Origin: Rhizobium sp. Q54
GTDB taxonomy: Bacteria; Pseudomonadota; Alphaproteobacteria; Rhizobiales; Aestuariivirgaceae
Assembly: GCA_945889445.1 (NCBI GenBank)
Contig: CAMDBX010000032.1
Span: 1-38,744 of the forward strand
Direction of reading: 5' to 3'
Length of the DNA stretch: 38,744 nucleotides
The stretch's first letter is position 1, and each line of letters opens with the position of its first letter. Below, in pieces: positions 25,980-35,133 of the stretch. The notes beneath the pieces are model-generated. The model had not been told where the DNA came from, did not search any database, and saw nothing but the letters and a program-made list of their open reading frames with translations. A program made the translations under genes and the position numbers.

Positions 25980-26855
25980 TCAGCGGGTCGGCACCGGCGT
26001 CTCGCCGCGGTAGTCGTAGAAGCCGCGGTTGGTCTTGCGGCCGAGCCAGCCGGCTTCGACATACTTCACGAGAAGCGGGCAGGGGCGGTACTTCGAATCC
26101 GCCAGCCCGTCATGCAGCACCTGCATCACCGAGAGGCAGGTGTCGAGGCCGATGAAGTCGGCGAGTTCGAGCGGGCCCATCGGGTGCCGCGCGCCGAGTT
26201 TCATGGCGGTGTCGATCGCTTCCACGCCGCCAACACCTTCATACAGCGTATAGATTGCCTCGTTGATCATCGGCAGCAGGATGCGGTTGACGATGAAGGC
26301 GGGGAAGTCCTCGGAGACGGCGATGGTCTTCTTGAGCGAGGACGCGAATTCCTTGGCGACCGAGAAGGTGGCTTCGTCGGTGGCGATGCCGCGGATGAGC
26401 TCGACCAGCTCCATCACCGGCACCGGATTCATGAAGTGGATGCCCATGAACTTCTCGGGGCGGTCGGTGGCGGCGGCAAGGCGCGTGATCGAAATCGAGG
26501 AGGTGTTGGAGCCGACGAGGCACTCGGGCTTCAGGTGCGGACACAGAGCCTGGTAGATCTTGCGCTTGACCTGCTCGTCCTCAACCGCGCTTTCGATGAT
26601 GAGGTCATAGTCGCCGAAGCCCTCATATGAGGGAACGCCCTTGATGCGCGAGAGGGTGGCGTCACGGTCGGCTTCCGAGAGCTTGCCGGAGCGCACGCGG
26701 CGGGCAAGGTTGCCGTTGATCGTGGCAAGGCCTGCCTCGATCCGGTCCTTGCTGACGTCGTAGAGACCGACGTCATAACCGGCGAGCGCGCAGACATGCG
26801 CGATGCCGTTGCCCATCTGACCGGCGCCGATGACGCCTACTTTTTTGATCTGCAT
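25980..26855 (-). CDS. 3-hydroxybutyryl-CoA dehydrogenase
   Basis: A 291-residue NAD-dependent dehydrogenase that interconverts 3-hydroxyacyl-CoA (typically 3-hydroxybutyryl-CoA) and the 3-oxo form. The nucleotide-binding motif is GVIGAGQMGNGIAHV at the N-terminus. The active-site region is MGIHFMNPVPVMELVE, with the catalytic histidine and glutamate. The dimerisation domain has FIVNRILLPMINEAIY and GPLELADFIGLDTCL. It is encoded just downstream of etfBA on the same strand, and the functions are linked: ETF takes the electrons from the acyl-CoA dehydrogenase step. A strong terminator separates it from etfA, so it probably has its own promoter in 26856-27037. Confidence 0.93.
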   Translation of the reverse strand: MQIKKVGVIGAGQMGNGIAHVCALAGYDVGLYDVSKDRIEAGLATINGNLARRVRSGKLSEADRDATLSRIKGVPSYEGFGDYDLIIESAVEDEQVKRKIYQALCPHLKPECLVGSNTSSISITRLAAATDRPEKFMGIHFMNPVPVMELVELIRGIATDEATFSVAKEFASSLKKTIAVSEDFPAFIVNRILLPMINEAIYTLYEGVGGVEAIDTAMKLGARHPMGPLELADFIGLDTCLSVMQVLHDGLADSKYRPCPLLVKYVEAGWLGRKTNRGFYDYRGETPVPTR

Positions 26856-27037
26856 GGTAACAATGTGCCTGAATTCAAATGCTGCCGGAGCCTATATCGC
26901 GCCTATTTGCAGGGCAAGGGCGTTTCGCAGTCGCAGCAATAGCACTTTAGATTGGACATTGCAGCGCTTGCACGAATGAGCGGCATATTGAGGGGTTCGC
27001 CTCAACGGGTGAGTGATGTCATGGGCGCCATGCAACG

Positions 27038-27060
27038 AAAAAGGGCGGCCGAAGCCGCCC
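27038..27060 (-). terminator. Rho-independent terminator after etfBA
   Basis: On the minus strand GGGCGGC-TTCG-GCCGCCC forms a 7-bp GC stem with a very stable UUCG-type tetraloop, followed directly by five T's. It starts about 25 bases after the etfA stop. Confidence 0.9.
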
Positions 27061-27084
27061 CTCATTCCGATTGATGTGAACCGC

Positions 27085-28026
27085 TCACTTGCCGAGCTTG
27101 GCGAGTTCCGCGTCGAGTTCGGGCACGGCGGTGAACAGGTCGGCTACCAAGCCATAGTCCGCCACCTGGAAGATCGGCGCCTCTTCATCCTTGTTGATGG
27201 CGACGATGATCTTCGAGTCCTTCATGCCGGCCAAATGCTGGATGGCGCCCGAAATGCCGACCGCGATGTAGAGGTCGGGGGCGACGACCTTGCCGGTCTG
27301 GCCGACCTGGTAGTCGTTCGGCACATAGCCCGCGTCGACCGCGGCGCGCGAGGCGCCGACGGCGGCGTTGAGCTTGGAGGCCACCGAGTCGAGCAGCTTG
27401 AAGTTGTCGCCGTTCTGCATGCCGCGGCCGCCGGAGACGACGATCTTGGCCGAGGTGAGTTCGGGACGGTCTGATTTCGACAGGTTCTCGCCCTGGTAGG
27501 AGGAGAGGCCCGGGTCGGCGACGGCATCGACCTTCACCACTTCCGCAGTGCCACCTTCGCCCGTTGCCGGGAAGGAGGCGGTGCGTACGGTGATGACCTT
27601 CTTGGGGTCGGTCGACTGCACGGTCTGCACCGCGTTGCCGGCATAGATCAGGCGCACGAAGGTGTCAGCCGACTTCACTTCCGAGATGTCGGAGACCTGC
27701 ATCACGTCAAGCAGCGCTGCAACGCGCGGCATGAAGTTCTTGCCATTGCCGGTGGCGGGCGAGACGATGTGGTCATAGGCCGGCGCCAGCGAGACGATGA
27801 GCGCTGCCATCGGTTCAGCCAGCGGACGCTCGAGCGTGCTCGAGTCGACGTGCAGCACCTTCTTGACGCCATCGAGCTTGGCGGCCTGTGCCGCGGCGGC
27901 ACCGGCATTGTTGCCGGCCACCAGAACATGCACGTCGCCGCCCATCTGGGCTGCGGCGGTGAGCGCCTTGTGGGTTGCGTCCTTGATCGACGCATTGTCG
28001 TGTTCGGCGATGAGGAGGACAGCCAT
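27085..28026 (-). CDS. etfA: Electron transfer flavoprotein subunit alpha
   Basis: A 313-residue FAD-binding subunit of the ETF heterodimer. It passes electrons from acyl-CoA and other dehydrogenases to ETF-ubiquinone oxidoreductase. The C-terminal FAD domain has [28 protein letters not shown] (the family signature), [19 protein letters not shown] and QHLAGMKDS. The start ATG overlaps the etfB TGA by one base, so both subunits are made together. Confidence 0.97.
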   Translation of the reverse strand: MAVLLIAEHDNASIKDATHKALTAAAQMGGDVHVLVAGNNAGAAAAQAAKLDGVKKVLHVDSSTLERPLAEPMAALIVSLAPAYDHIVSPATGNGKNFMPRVAALLDVMQVSDISEVKSADTFVRLIYAGNAVQTVQSTDPKKVITVRTASFPATGEGGTAEVVKVDAVADPGLSSYQGENLSKSDRPELTSAKIVVSGGRGMQNGDNFKLLDSVASKLNAAVGASRAAVDAGYVPNDYQVGQTGKVVAPDLYIAVGISGAIQHLAGMKDSKIIVAINKDEEAPIFQVADYGLVADLFTAVPELDAELAKLGK

Positions 28027-28772
28027 CAGATTGCTCCCGCTTCCTTGAGTTTGGCGACGAGTTCGGCGGGCGAGCCCACCTTGATGCCGGCCAGGCGCTT
28101 CGGCGGCTCCTCGGTCTTCACGACCTTGAGGCGGGCTGAGGTGCTGACGCCGTAATCGGCGGGCGTCTTCTCATCCAGCGGCTTCTTCTTGGCCTTCATG
28201 ATGTTGGGAAGCGACGCATAGCGCGGCTGGTTGAGGCGGAGGTCGGTGGTGACCACGGCCGGCAGCTTCACCTTCAGCATCTGCAGGCCGCCGTCGATTT
28301 CACGGGTGATCTGCGCTTCGCCCGCACCGGGCTCGAGCTTCGAGGTGAAGGTGGCCTGCGGCCAGCCCAGGAGCGCTGCCAGCATCTGGCCGGTCTGGTT
28401 GCAGTCGTCGTCGATCGCCTGCTTGCCGAGGATCACGATCTCCGGGCCTTCGGCCTCGACCACGCCCTTGAGGATCTTGGCGACCGCCAGGGGTTCGATC
28501 AGGTCGTCGGTCTTGACGAGGATCGCCCGGTCGGCACCCATGGCGAGTGCGGTGCGGAGCGTTTCCTGCGCCTGGGCGGGGCCCACCGAAATGGCGATGA
28601 CTTCCGTCGCCTTGCCGGCTTCCTTGAGGCGGACGGCCTCTTCGACGCCGATTTCGTCGAAGGGGTTCATCGACATCTTGACGTTGGCCAGTTCGACACC
28701 CGAACCGTCGGCCTTCACACGGATCTTGACGTTGTAGTCAACGACCCGCTTCACAGCGACCAGGACTTTCAT
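28026..28772 (-). CDS. etfB: Electron transfer flavoprotein subunit beta
   Basis: A 248-residue AMP-binding ETF subunit. It begins [20 protein letters not shown]. It includes [39 protein letters not shown] and the docking-loop region [20 protein letters not shown] (the beta-subunit signature). It is the proximal gene of etfBA. A 127-base gap from the rhomboid gene upstream leaves room for a promoter. Confidence 0.97.
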   Translation of the reverse strand: MKVLVAVKRVVDYNVKIRVKADGSGVELANVKMSMNPFDEIGVEEAVRLKEAGKATEVIAISVGPAQAQETLRTALAMGADRAILVKTDDLIEPLAVAKILKGVVEAEGPEIVILGKQAIDDDCNQTGQMLAALLGWPQATFTSKLEPGAGEAQITREIDGGLQMLKVKLPAVVTTDLRLNQPRYASLPNIMKAKKKPLDEKTPADYGVSTSARLKVVKTEEPPKRLAGIKVGSPAELVAKLKEAGAI

Positions 28773-28899
28773 TCTGTTCCTCGATATGGCGGTCTTTGAA
28801 AAAGTGGGCGGACCCTAGTGAGGGGAAAACCTCAAGTCAATTCCAGCAACGCCGCTTGATGGCCGAATGCGACCTATCCCTTGGACAAAAGGACGCTTC

Positions 28900-29592
28900 T
28901 CATGGCTCAAGCCGCATCCACAGCCGGCGGCGCAGCGCAAAGGTGAGTGCCGCTCCGGCAATGAACCCGCCGACATGGGCAGCCCAGGCCACGCCGGCCT
29001 CCGGGTTCCCGCTGTCCATCCACCAGGAAAAGACCTGGAGCAGGAACCAGCCGCCCAGCACCCACAGGGCGCCGATGCGCAGCGGAATGCGCAGGAACAG
29101 CAGGATCCACACCCGGGCGTGCGGAAACAGCACCACATAGGCCCCAAGGATGCCGGATACGGCGCCCGATGCACCCACCAGTGGAATGTCCGATCCCGGC
29201 GCCATCAGAACATAGAGCAGGGCCGCCACCACGCCCGACGTCAGGTAGAGCAAGGCGAAGGCGGCATGGCCATAGGCGTCCTCGATGTTGTCGGCGAAGA
29301 CCCAGAGGAACAGCATGTTGGAAATGAGGTGCCACCAGCCGGCATGCAGGAACATGTAGCTGATGAGGGTGAAGGGCTCGGGCACGGGGTGATAGGGCAC
29401 CGCCACCGAGGTGCTGTGCGTCAATTCGCCAGGCACCACGCCCCAGCCGGTGGCGATGGTCTGCAGCACGGCTTCCGAATTGAAGGCGCCGGTGGCGAGA
29501 TACATCACCACGTTCAACGCGATGATGGTGATGGTGACGGCCTGGAAGCGGATGACCTTCAGCGGGGTTGAATCGTGAAGGGGAACGAACAT
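28900..29592 (-). CDS. Rhomboid-family intramembrane serine protease
   Basis: A 230-residue membrane protein with about six helices. The nucleophile serine is in LVGASGAVSGILGAY and the catalytic histidine in WAAHVGGFIAG. Transmembrane features HAGWWHLISNMLFLWVFADN and the N-terminal IIALNVVMYL fit the family. The substrate is unknown. The ATG at 29592 is preferred to a frame extending to 29655, which overlaps the adenosyltransferase. Only 10 bases separate it from that gene, so the two are cotranscribed. Confidence 0.92.
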   Translation of the reverse strand: MFVPLHDSTPLKVIRFQAVTITIIALNVVMYLATGAFNSEAVLQTIATGWGVVPGELTHSTSVAVPYHPVPEPFTLISYMFLHAGWWHLISNMLFLWVFADNIEDAYGHAAFALLYLTSGVVAALLYVLMAPGSDIPLVGASGAVSGILGAYVVLFPHARVWILLFLRIPLRIGALWVLGGWFLLQVFSWWMDSGNPEAGVAWAAHVGGFIAGAALTFALRRRLWMRLEP

Positions 29593-29602
29593 CCGCCAGT
29601 CC

Positions 29603-30190
29603 TCAGCGGGTCTTTCCCGGCACCCACAACACATCGCCGGCGCCGGATTTCGCATTGGCCCAGCGGCTCGCCACGAAGAAGAAGTCGGAGAGCCGGTTCA
29701 CATAGGCCACCGCCCCCTCGCTCACATGCTCGCCCTGATGCGAGGCAAGCTCGACGATGAGGCGTTCGGCGCGCCGGCACACGGTGCGCGAGATGTGAAG
29801 GTACGCCGCGGCGGGGTGGCCGCCCGGCAGCACGAAGGAGCGCAACGGTGAGAGTTCGCCGTTGAGCTCGTCGATCTCCGCCTCGATGCGCTCGTACTGC
29901 TTCGGGAGAATTCGCAACGGCTCGTAGCCCAGATCCTTGCCGGTGTCGGGCACGCAGAGATCGGCTCCTAAGTCGAACAGCTCGTTCTGGATGCGCGCCA
30001 GCATCTGGTCGAGCTTCTGCATCTCGGGCGCGGTGGTGTGGAGGCGCACGATGCCCAGCGTCGAATTGGTTTCATCCACCGTGCCATAGGCCTGGATGCG
30101 CCAATGCGCCTTGGACACCCGCTCGCCGGTGCCGAGTGCAGTTTCTCCGGCATCGCCGGTGCGGGTGTAGATGCGATTGAGAACGACCAT
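29603..30190 (-). CDS. PduO-type cob(I)alamin adenosyltransferase
   Basis: A 195-residue enzyme that transfers the adenosyl group from ATP to cob(I)alamin, making coenzyme B12. The ATP-binding N-terminal motif is IYTRTGDAGETALGTG. The cobalamin-site motif is FVLPGGHPAAAYLHISRTVCRRAER. The C-terminal VNRLSDFFFVASRWAN is also typical. It lies in a run of same-strand genes ending with etfBA; coenzyme B12 serves methylmalonyl-CoA mutase, which connects it loosely with acyl-CoA oxidation. Confidence 0.95.
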   Translation of the reverse strand: MVVLNRIYTRTGDAGETALGTGERVSKAHWRIQAYGTVDETNSTLGIVRLHTTAPEMQKLDQMLARIQNELFDLGADLCVPDTGKDLGYEPLRILPKQYERIEAEIDELNGELSPLRSFVLPGGHPAAAYLHISRTVCRRAERLIVELASHQGEHVSEGAVAYVNRLSDFFFVASRWANAKSGAGDVLWVPGKTR

Positions 30191-30222
30191 GGAGCCTGCC
30201 TAACGTGAGTTGCCGGTGAATT

Positions 30223-32742
30223 CTACTCGTTTCTCAGCAAAGGCCCGGGCTTGGCCGAAAGTGCACGCCACGTGACGGCAAGCCCGCCCGCCACCGTCAC
30301 GGCCATGGCAAGAAGTGCGGTCAGCACTGCCGTGGGGCCTGAGAAGCTCCACGGAATTTCCAGGATGAAGTGCGACAGGAACCACGAGGCAGCGGAGCCG
30401 ACCGCGAGGCCAAAGGCGGCAGCCGCCAGCCCGAGGCCCGCATATTCGATGACGAAGGCGCCGATCAGCTGGCGCTTGGTGGCGCCATAGGTCTTCAGCA
30501 CCACGGCCTCGTAGAGCCGCTCCGACAGGCCCGCCGCAAGGGCCCCCGCCAGCACCAGCATGCCGGTCAGCAGCGTGAGGATGTTGGCGCCGCGGATCGC
30601 CATCAGCATTTTTTCCAGAAGCCCGCTCACCATGTCGATGGCATCCTTCACGCGCACCGCGGTGACGGAGGGGTAGGCGCGCGCCATGGCGTTCAAGAGC
30701 TTCGCCTCGTCGCCACCCTTCATCTCGACGGTGACGAGATGGTTGTGCGGAGCGGCCTTCAGCGTGCTGGGGGTGAACACCATGACGAAGTTGATGCCGA
30801 GGCTCCGCCAGTTGACGGCGCGCAGGTTGGCGACCTTGGCAGTGACGTCGCGGCCCAGAACGTTGACGGTGATCTCGTCACCGATCTTCACGCCGATGCC
30901 GTTGGCGATTTCATCGACCAGCGAGACGAGCGGCGGGCCGTCGTAGTCCGCCGGCCACCATTCGCCTTCAACCAGCCGCGAGCCTTCGGGCAAGGTGTCG
31001 GCATAGGTGATGCCGCGGTCGCCGCGCAGCGCCCAGTTCGACTCAGGCGATGCCTTCACCTTCTCGGCGGGAACGCCCTTCACCGCCACGACGCGGGCGC
31101 GCAGCATGGGCGTGTTGTTGGTGTGGATGACGCCGGGCTCCCTGGCGAGGGCGTCCTTGAAGGTCTGCAACTCGCCGTTCGGCACATCGAGGAAGAAGAA
31201 GGCCGGTGCCCGCTCGGGGATCGATGAGAGCAGTTCCCTGGAGATGCTGCGGTCGGTCAGTGCCAGCGTGACGAACAGCGTGAGGCCAAGACCCAGCGCG
31301 AGGATGACGGAGGCCGCGGCGGAGCCCGGGCGATAGATGTTGCCCACCGCATAGCGCCAGATGGCGGAGCGGCTGCGCGGCAGGCGCTCGGCACCGGCAA
31401 TGATCAGCCGCGCCAGCCCCAGCAGCACCACGAAGCTCGCCACCAGGCCGCCGAGGAAATAGGCGGTCACCTTGACGTTCTCGAAGGCATAGAAGGTGAG
31501 CGCCGCCATCACGACGAGGGCGAGCAGGATCACCAGGAAGGGCCCGAGCCCCGGCCAGCCGCGCACCGGCACGATGCGCGAGCGGAACAGCGCGGAAGCC
31601 GCCACCTGCCGCGTATGCGCCAGTGGCCACAGCGCGAAGGCCAGCGTGGTGAGCAGGCCCAGCGCACCGGCGAAGACCAGCGGCCAGGCGTTGAAGTGCT
31701 GTGACAGCGGTACCGGGATGACCGTGCCGAACAGCGCGGTGATGACCGGCGGAGCGATGGCGCCCGCCGCAAGGCCGAGGGCGATGGCGATCAGCGCTAC
31801 GAGGAAGATTTCAGTGAGGTAGATGCCCATCACGTCGGCTGAGGAGGCGCCGAGGCACTTGAGCGTGGCGATCGACCCCATCTTGCGCGTCACGAAGGCC
31901 TGCACCGCATTGGCGATGCCGGCACCGCCGACGATCAGCGAGGCGAGGCCGACGAGCGTCATGAAATAGCCGAGCCGCTCGACGAAGCCATCCGCCCCGG
32001 CGGCGGCATTGTTGCGCGTGCGGATGCGCCAGCCTGCGTCCTTGAACGTCGCGTCGGCTTCCTTCTCCACCGCCTTGGCGGCGGTGAGCGCGGTGTCGGC
32101 AAGCTTCACCCGGTAGCGATAGGTGACGAGGCTTCCCGGCTGCACGATGCCGGTGGCGGCCAGCGTTTCGGGCGAGATCATCAGGCGGGGGCCCAGCACC
32201 AGCGTATCGGACAGCCGGTCCGGCTCGTTGGCGATCAGCGCGCGGATCTCGATCTCGCTGCCGCCGAGCTTGATCCTGTCACCGAGCTTCAGCCCGAGGC
32301 GGCCCAGCAGCAAAGGGTCCGCCGCGGCACCCGCCACGCCGTCCTTCGTAGCGATGGCCCCGGCAAGCGGCATGCCGCCTTCAAGCACCATGGCGCCATA
32401 GAGCGGGTAGTTGCCGTCGACGGCCTTGACCTCGACGAGTGCGGTGCTGTCCGTGGTCAGCGCCATGCCGCGCACCGTGGCGACCTTGCTCACGTCGCCC
32501 TTCGAGGCGATGAAGGCGAGTTCCGGCTCGGTCGTCTGGCGATGGACCAGCGAGAATTCGAGATCGCCGCCCAGCAGCGGCTGGCCCTGCTCGTCGATGC
32601 CGCGCTCGACCGAGGCGGAGAGCGCGCCGATGATGGCGATGGTGCCGGTGCCGAGTGCGAGGCAGGTGAGGAAGATCCAGAAACCCTGCAGGCCCGAGCG
32701 CAGGTCACGGCCTGCGAAGCGCAGCCACAGTGCAATGTTCAA
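30223..32742 (-). CDS. ybbP: FtsX-like ABC transporter permease (YbbP type)
   Basis: An 839-residue permease with about ten membrane helices in two FtsX-like units and large periplasmic domains, matching YbbP of the MacB superfamily. The N-terminus reads LRFAGRDLRSGLQGFWIFLTCLALG. FtsX-type segments include GFVERLGYFMTLVGLASLIVGG and the later LTLLTGMLVLAGALAAGLSERLYEAVVLKTYGA. The start is TTG at 32742, overlapping the TGA of the ATPase gene as TTGA; the conserved N-terminus begins immediately, so a later ATG is unlikely. Together with ybbA and the divergent tesA-like gene it reproduces the E. coli ybbA-ybbP/tesA group. Confidence 0.92.
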   Translation of the reverse strand: MNIALWLRFAGRDLRSGLQGFWIFLTCLALGTGTIAIIGALSASVERGIDEQGQPLLGGDLEFSLVHRQTTEPELAFIASKGDVSKVATVRGMALTTDSTALVEVKAVDGNYPLYGAMVLEGGMPLAGAIATKDGVAGAAADPLLLGRLGLKLGDRIKLGGSEIEIRALIANEPDRLSDTLVLGPRLMISPETLAATGIVQPGSLVTYRYRVKLADTALTAAKAVEKEADATFKDAGWRIRTRNNAAAGADGFVERLGYFMTLVGLASLIVGGAGIANAVQAFVTRKMGSIATLKCLGASSADVMGIYLTEIFLVALIAIALGLAAGAIAPPVITALFGTVIPVPLSQHFNAWPLVFAGALGLLTTLAFALWPLAHTRQVAASALFRSRIVPVRGWPGLGPFLVILLALVVMAALTFYAFENVKVTAYFLGGLVASFVVLLGLARLIIAGAERLPRSRSAIWRYAVGNIYRPGSAAASVILALGLGLTLFVTLALTDRSISRELLSSIPERAPAFFFLDVPNGELQTFKDALAREPGVIHTNNTPMLRARVVAVKGVPAEKVKASPESNWALRGDRGITYADTLPEGSRLVEGEWWPADYDGPPLVSLVDEIANGIGVKIGDEITVNVLGRDVTAKVANLRAVNWRSLGINFVMVFTPSTLKAAPHNHLVTVEMKGGDEAKLLNAMARAYPSVTAVRVKDAIDMVSGLLEKMLMAIRGANILTLLTGMLVLAGALAAGLSERLYEAVVLKTYGATKRQLIGAFVIEYAGLGLAAAAFGLAVGSAASWFLSHFILEIPWSFSGPTAVLTALLAMAVTVAGGLAVTWRALSAKPGPLLRNE

Positions 32743-33434
32743 GGCATTGCTCCGGACACGATCTTGCCGTCCAGCACCTCTGCCATGCGGTCGCAGCGCT
32801 GGGCCAGCGCGCGGTCATGGGTGACGAGGATGAGCGAGGTGTCGCTCTGTGACTTGACGTCGAACAGCAGCTTGATGATCTGCTCGCCCGTCACGTGGTC
32901 GAGGTTGCCGGTGGGCTCGTCGGCGATGATGATCCTGGCTCCGCTCGCCAGCGCGCGGGCAATGGCCACCCGCTGCTGCTCGCCGCCTGAGAGCTGGCTG
33001 GGGTAATGGTCGAGGCGGTGGCCGAGGCCGACGCGCTTCAGCCGGTCCGCCGCGATGTCCATCGCGTCCCGGGTGCCGCGGAATTCGAGCGGCACGGCAA
33101 CGTTCTCCAGCGCCGTCATGGTGGGGATCAGGTGGAAGGACTGGAACACGATGCCAACATGGTCGCGGCGGAAGGCGGCGAGTTGGTCCTCGTTCAGGCC
33201 GTTGAGCGACGTTCCCGCCACCGTTACGTCGCCCTTCGAGGCCTTCTCGAGCCCGGCGATCACCATCAGCAGCGTGGTCTTGCCGGAGCCCGAGGGCCCG
33301 ACGATGCCCAGCGCCTCGCCCGGCTTCACCTCAAGGTCGACGCCGCGCAGGATGTCCACGTTGCCCGCCCGGCTGGGCAGCGTCAGATGGACATTTCGGA
33401 GCGAGACGGAGCTTGTGGTCATGGCGTCGAACAT
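32739..33434 (-). CDS. ybbA: ABC transporter ATP-binding protein (YbbA type)
   Basis: A 231-residue MacB/LolD-type ATPase. Walker A is GPSGSGKTT, the signature is LSGGEQQRVAIARAL, and Walker B is IIIADEPTGNLD with the His switch in LVTHD. The Q-loop is GIVFQSFHLIPTMTALENV. It energises the YbbP permease; such pairs move lipids or hydrophobic molecules by a mechanotransmission-type mechanism instead of classical transport. The ATG at 33434 has AAGGA 7 bases upstream; an ATG four codons later is possible. Confidence 0.94.
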   Translation of the reverse strand: MFDAMTTSSVSLRNVHLTLPSRAGNVDILRGVDLEVKPGEALGIVGPSGSGKTTLLMVIAGLEKASKGDVTVAGTSLNGLNEDQLAAFRRDHVGIVFQSFHLIPTMTALENVAVPLEFRGTRDAMDIAADRLKRVGLGHRLDHYPSQLSGGEQQRVAIARALASGARIIIADEPTGNLDHVTGEQIIKLLFDVKSQSDTSLILVTHDRALAQRCDRMAEVLDGKIVSGAMP

Positions 33435-33504
33435 GGCTTTCCTTACGCGTCAAGTCGAGAAGCGGATGCTTGAACCGGACAACCGTGGCGCTTAAGTGAC
33501 GCTC

Positions 33505-34128
33505 ATGCTGAAACTTTTCACCGCACTGGCGCTTCTTGCCCTCACCGCGGCGGGTGCCGCTGCCGCACCCGTCACCATATTGGCGCTGGGCGACAGCCTG
33601 ACGGCTGGCTTGGGCGTGGGCCCCGCCGAGGCCTTCCCGGTCCGGCTGGAGGCGGCGCTGCAGGCAAAGGGCCATGACGTGAAAGTGATCAACGCCGGCG
33701 TGTCGGGTGATACCGCGGCCGATGGTGCGGCCCGGCTCGACTGGGCGCTGGCCGAGCCCGTCAACGCCGTGATCGTCGAACTGGGGGCGAATGATGCCCT
33801 GCGCGGGCTGCCGGTTGCACAGGCCGAGCAGGCGCTGGACCGTCTGCTCGCAGCCCTTGCCGCGAAGAAGCTTCCCGTGCTGCTCGCCGGCATGCGGGCG
33901 CCCCCGAACATGGGCCCGGAATACCAGGCGGCCTTCGACGGCATGTATGAGCGGCTCGCAGCCAAGCATGGCGTGCTGCTGTACCCGTTCTTCCTCGATG
34001 GCGTGGCGGCCGACCCGAAGTTGAACCAGGGCGACGGCATGCACCCAAGCCCTGCCGGGGTGGACGTAATCGTCGCCCGCATGCTGCCCAGCGTTGAGCA
34101 GCTTCTGGGCAAGGCTGCCGGAAATTAG
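33505..34128 (+). CDS. tesA: Periplasmic GDSL arylesterase/thioesterase (TesA-like)
   Basis: A 207-residue SGNH hydrolase with a signal peptide of about 20 residues (LFTALALLALTAAGAAAA). The nucleophile S31 is in ALGDSLTAG. The oxyanion blocks are VSGDTAADG and ELGANDALRG, and the catalytic Asp and His are in QGDGMHPSPAG. E. coli TesA is a periplasmic thioesterase, lysophospholipase and arylesterase. It is divergent from ybbA, 70 bases away, as in E. coli, consistent with a hydrolase-transporter partnership. A GTG at 33496 is an alternative start. Confidence 0.92.
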   Translation: MLKLFTALALLALTAAGAAAAPVTILALGDSLTAGLGVGPAEAFPVRLEAALQAKGHDVKVINAGVSGDTAADGAARLDWALAEPVNAVIVELGANDALRGLPVAQAEQALDRLLAALAAKKLPVLLAGMRAPPNMGPEYQAAFDGMYERLAAKHGVLLYPFFLDGVAADPKLNQGDGMHPSPAGVDVIVARMLPSVEQLLGKAAGN

Positions 34129-34205
34129 GGCTTTGGTTTAACGAATTTCGCGATACCGTTGGGCCATCGCGATTCGCCCGTCCTTCAAGACAAGGGAGGC
34201 CCCGC

Positions 34206-34748
34206 ATGCCACGACTTTTCACCGGCGTCGAAATTCCGGATGATGTGGCCTTCGATCTCGACCTGATGCGTGGCGGCATCAGCGGGGCGCGCTGGATCGA
34301 CCGCGAATCCTATCACATCACGCTCCGCTTCATCGGTGACATCGACGAGGGGCTGGCCCGCGAGATCAGCTACGAGCTGGAAGGCGTGGAGGCCCGGCCC
34401 TTCAAGCTCAGGCTTTCGGACTGCGACGTGTTCGGCGGCAACAAGCCCCATTCGCTGTTCGCCGCCGTCGAGGAAAGCCCCGAACTCCGCCGCCTGCAGT
34501 CGATCCACGAGCGGATCTGCCAGGCACTCGGCATGCCGGCGGAACAACGCAAGTTTGCCCCGCACGTGACGCTGGCGCGGCTCAAGGAGCCGAACCTTCG
34601 GGCCTTGCACCACTTCGTCGCGTCCCATAACCTCTACAAGAGCCGGGTCTTCGAGGTTGGGCGCTTTGTCCTGTTCTCGTCGCGCCCGTCGCGTGGGGGT
34701 GGTCCCTATGCGGTCGAGGAATCTTATCGTTTGCAGGCAGGTTTATGA
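34206..34748 (+). CDS. thpR: RNA 2',3'-cyclic phosphodiesterase
   Basis: A 180-residue 2H phosphoesterase of the ThpR (LigT) class. The two catalytic motifs are HITLRFIGD and [11 protein letters not shown]. The start [14 protein letters not shown] and the C-terminal [15 protein letters not shown] are typical. It opens 2',3'-cyclic phosphate RNA ends to 2'-phosphates. It overlaps the pterin dehydratase gene by 4 bases (ATGA), so the two are cotranslated. Confidence 0.93.
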   Translation: MPRLFTGVEIPDDVAFDLDLMRGGISGARWIDRESYHITLRFIGDIDEGLAREISYELEGVEARPFKLRLSDCDVFGGNKPHSLFAAVEESPELRRLQSIHERICQALGMPAEQRKFAPHVTLARLKEPNLRALHHFVASHNLYKSRVFEVGRFVLFSSRPSRGGGPYAVEESYRLQAGL

Positions 34749-35041
34749 CGGACAAGCCACTGGTCGGTGTCGAACGCGCCAAGGCGCTCCATGAGTTGCA
34801 CGGCTGGGCGGAGGCCAAGGGGCGGGACGCCATCACCAGGACCTACCAGTTCAAGTCCTTTTCCCAGGCCTGGGGCTTCATGAGCCGGGTGGCGCTGTAT
34901 GCCGAAAAGGAAGACCATCACCCGGAATGGACGAACGTCTATGGCCGGGTCGACGTGACGCTGTCCACCCACACGGCGGGCGGCGTGACCGAAAAGGACG
35001 TGGCGCTGGCCGGCAAGATGGAAGCGCTCGCGAATTCGTGA
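34745..35041 (+). CDS. phhB: 4a-hydroxytetrahydrobiopterin dehydratase
   Basis: A 98-residue PCD/DCoH-family protein. It dehydrates the 4a-carbinolamine formed by aromatic amino-acid hydroxylases. The active-site motif is [18 protein letters not shown], with both conserved histidines, and the C-terminal [20 protein letters not shown] is typical. No aromatic hydroxylase lies in the window, and in such organisms these proteins sometimes act in molybdopterin or other pterin metabolism. Confidence 0.94.
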   Translation: MTDKPLVGVERAKALHELHGWAEAKGRDAITRTYQFKSFSQAWGFMSRVALYAEKEDHHPEWTNVYGRVDVTLSTHTAGGVTEKDVALAGKMEALANS

Positions 35042-35072
35042 TCGCCTTGGCGCTTTCCTAAATTTCCTGTAA

Positions 35073-35102
35073 CTTGCCGTCGAGAGGGCGCGAACCCATA
35101 TT
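35073..35102 (+). promoter_or_regulatory. Putative RpoH (sigma-32) promoter of the BI-1 gene
   Basis: CTTGCC at 35073-35078 and CCCATATT at 35095-35102 are separated by 16 bases. In the alphaproteobacterial form this is CTTG-N18-CCCATAT. The -10 matches the E. coli sigma-32 element CCCATnT fully. The transcript would start near 35110, before the ribosome site CTGGAGGA. Confidence 0.5.
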
Positions 35103-35133
35103 CACGCCAAGTCTTTCTGGAGGAACGAAAACT

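Noticed and set aside
26985-27005. Hairpin TTGAGG-GGTTCG-CCTCAA between hbd-like and etfA genes
   Set aside because: The stem is only 6 bp without a T-tract; it is weaker than the real terminator beside it and no role can be supported.
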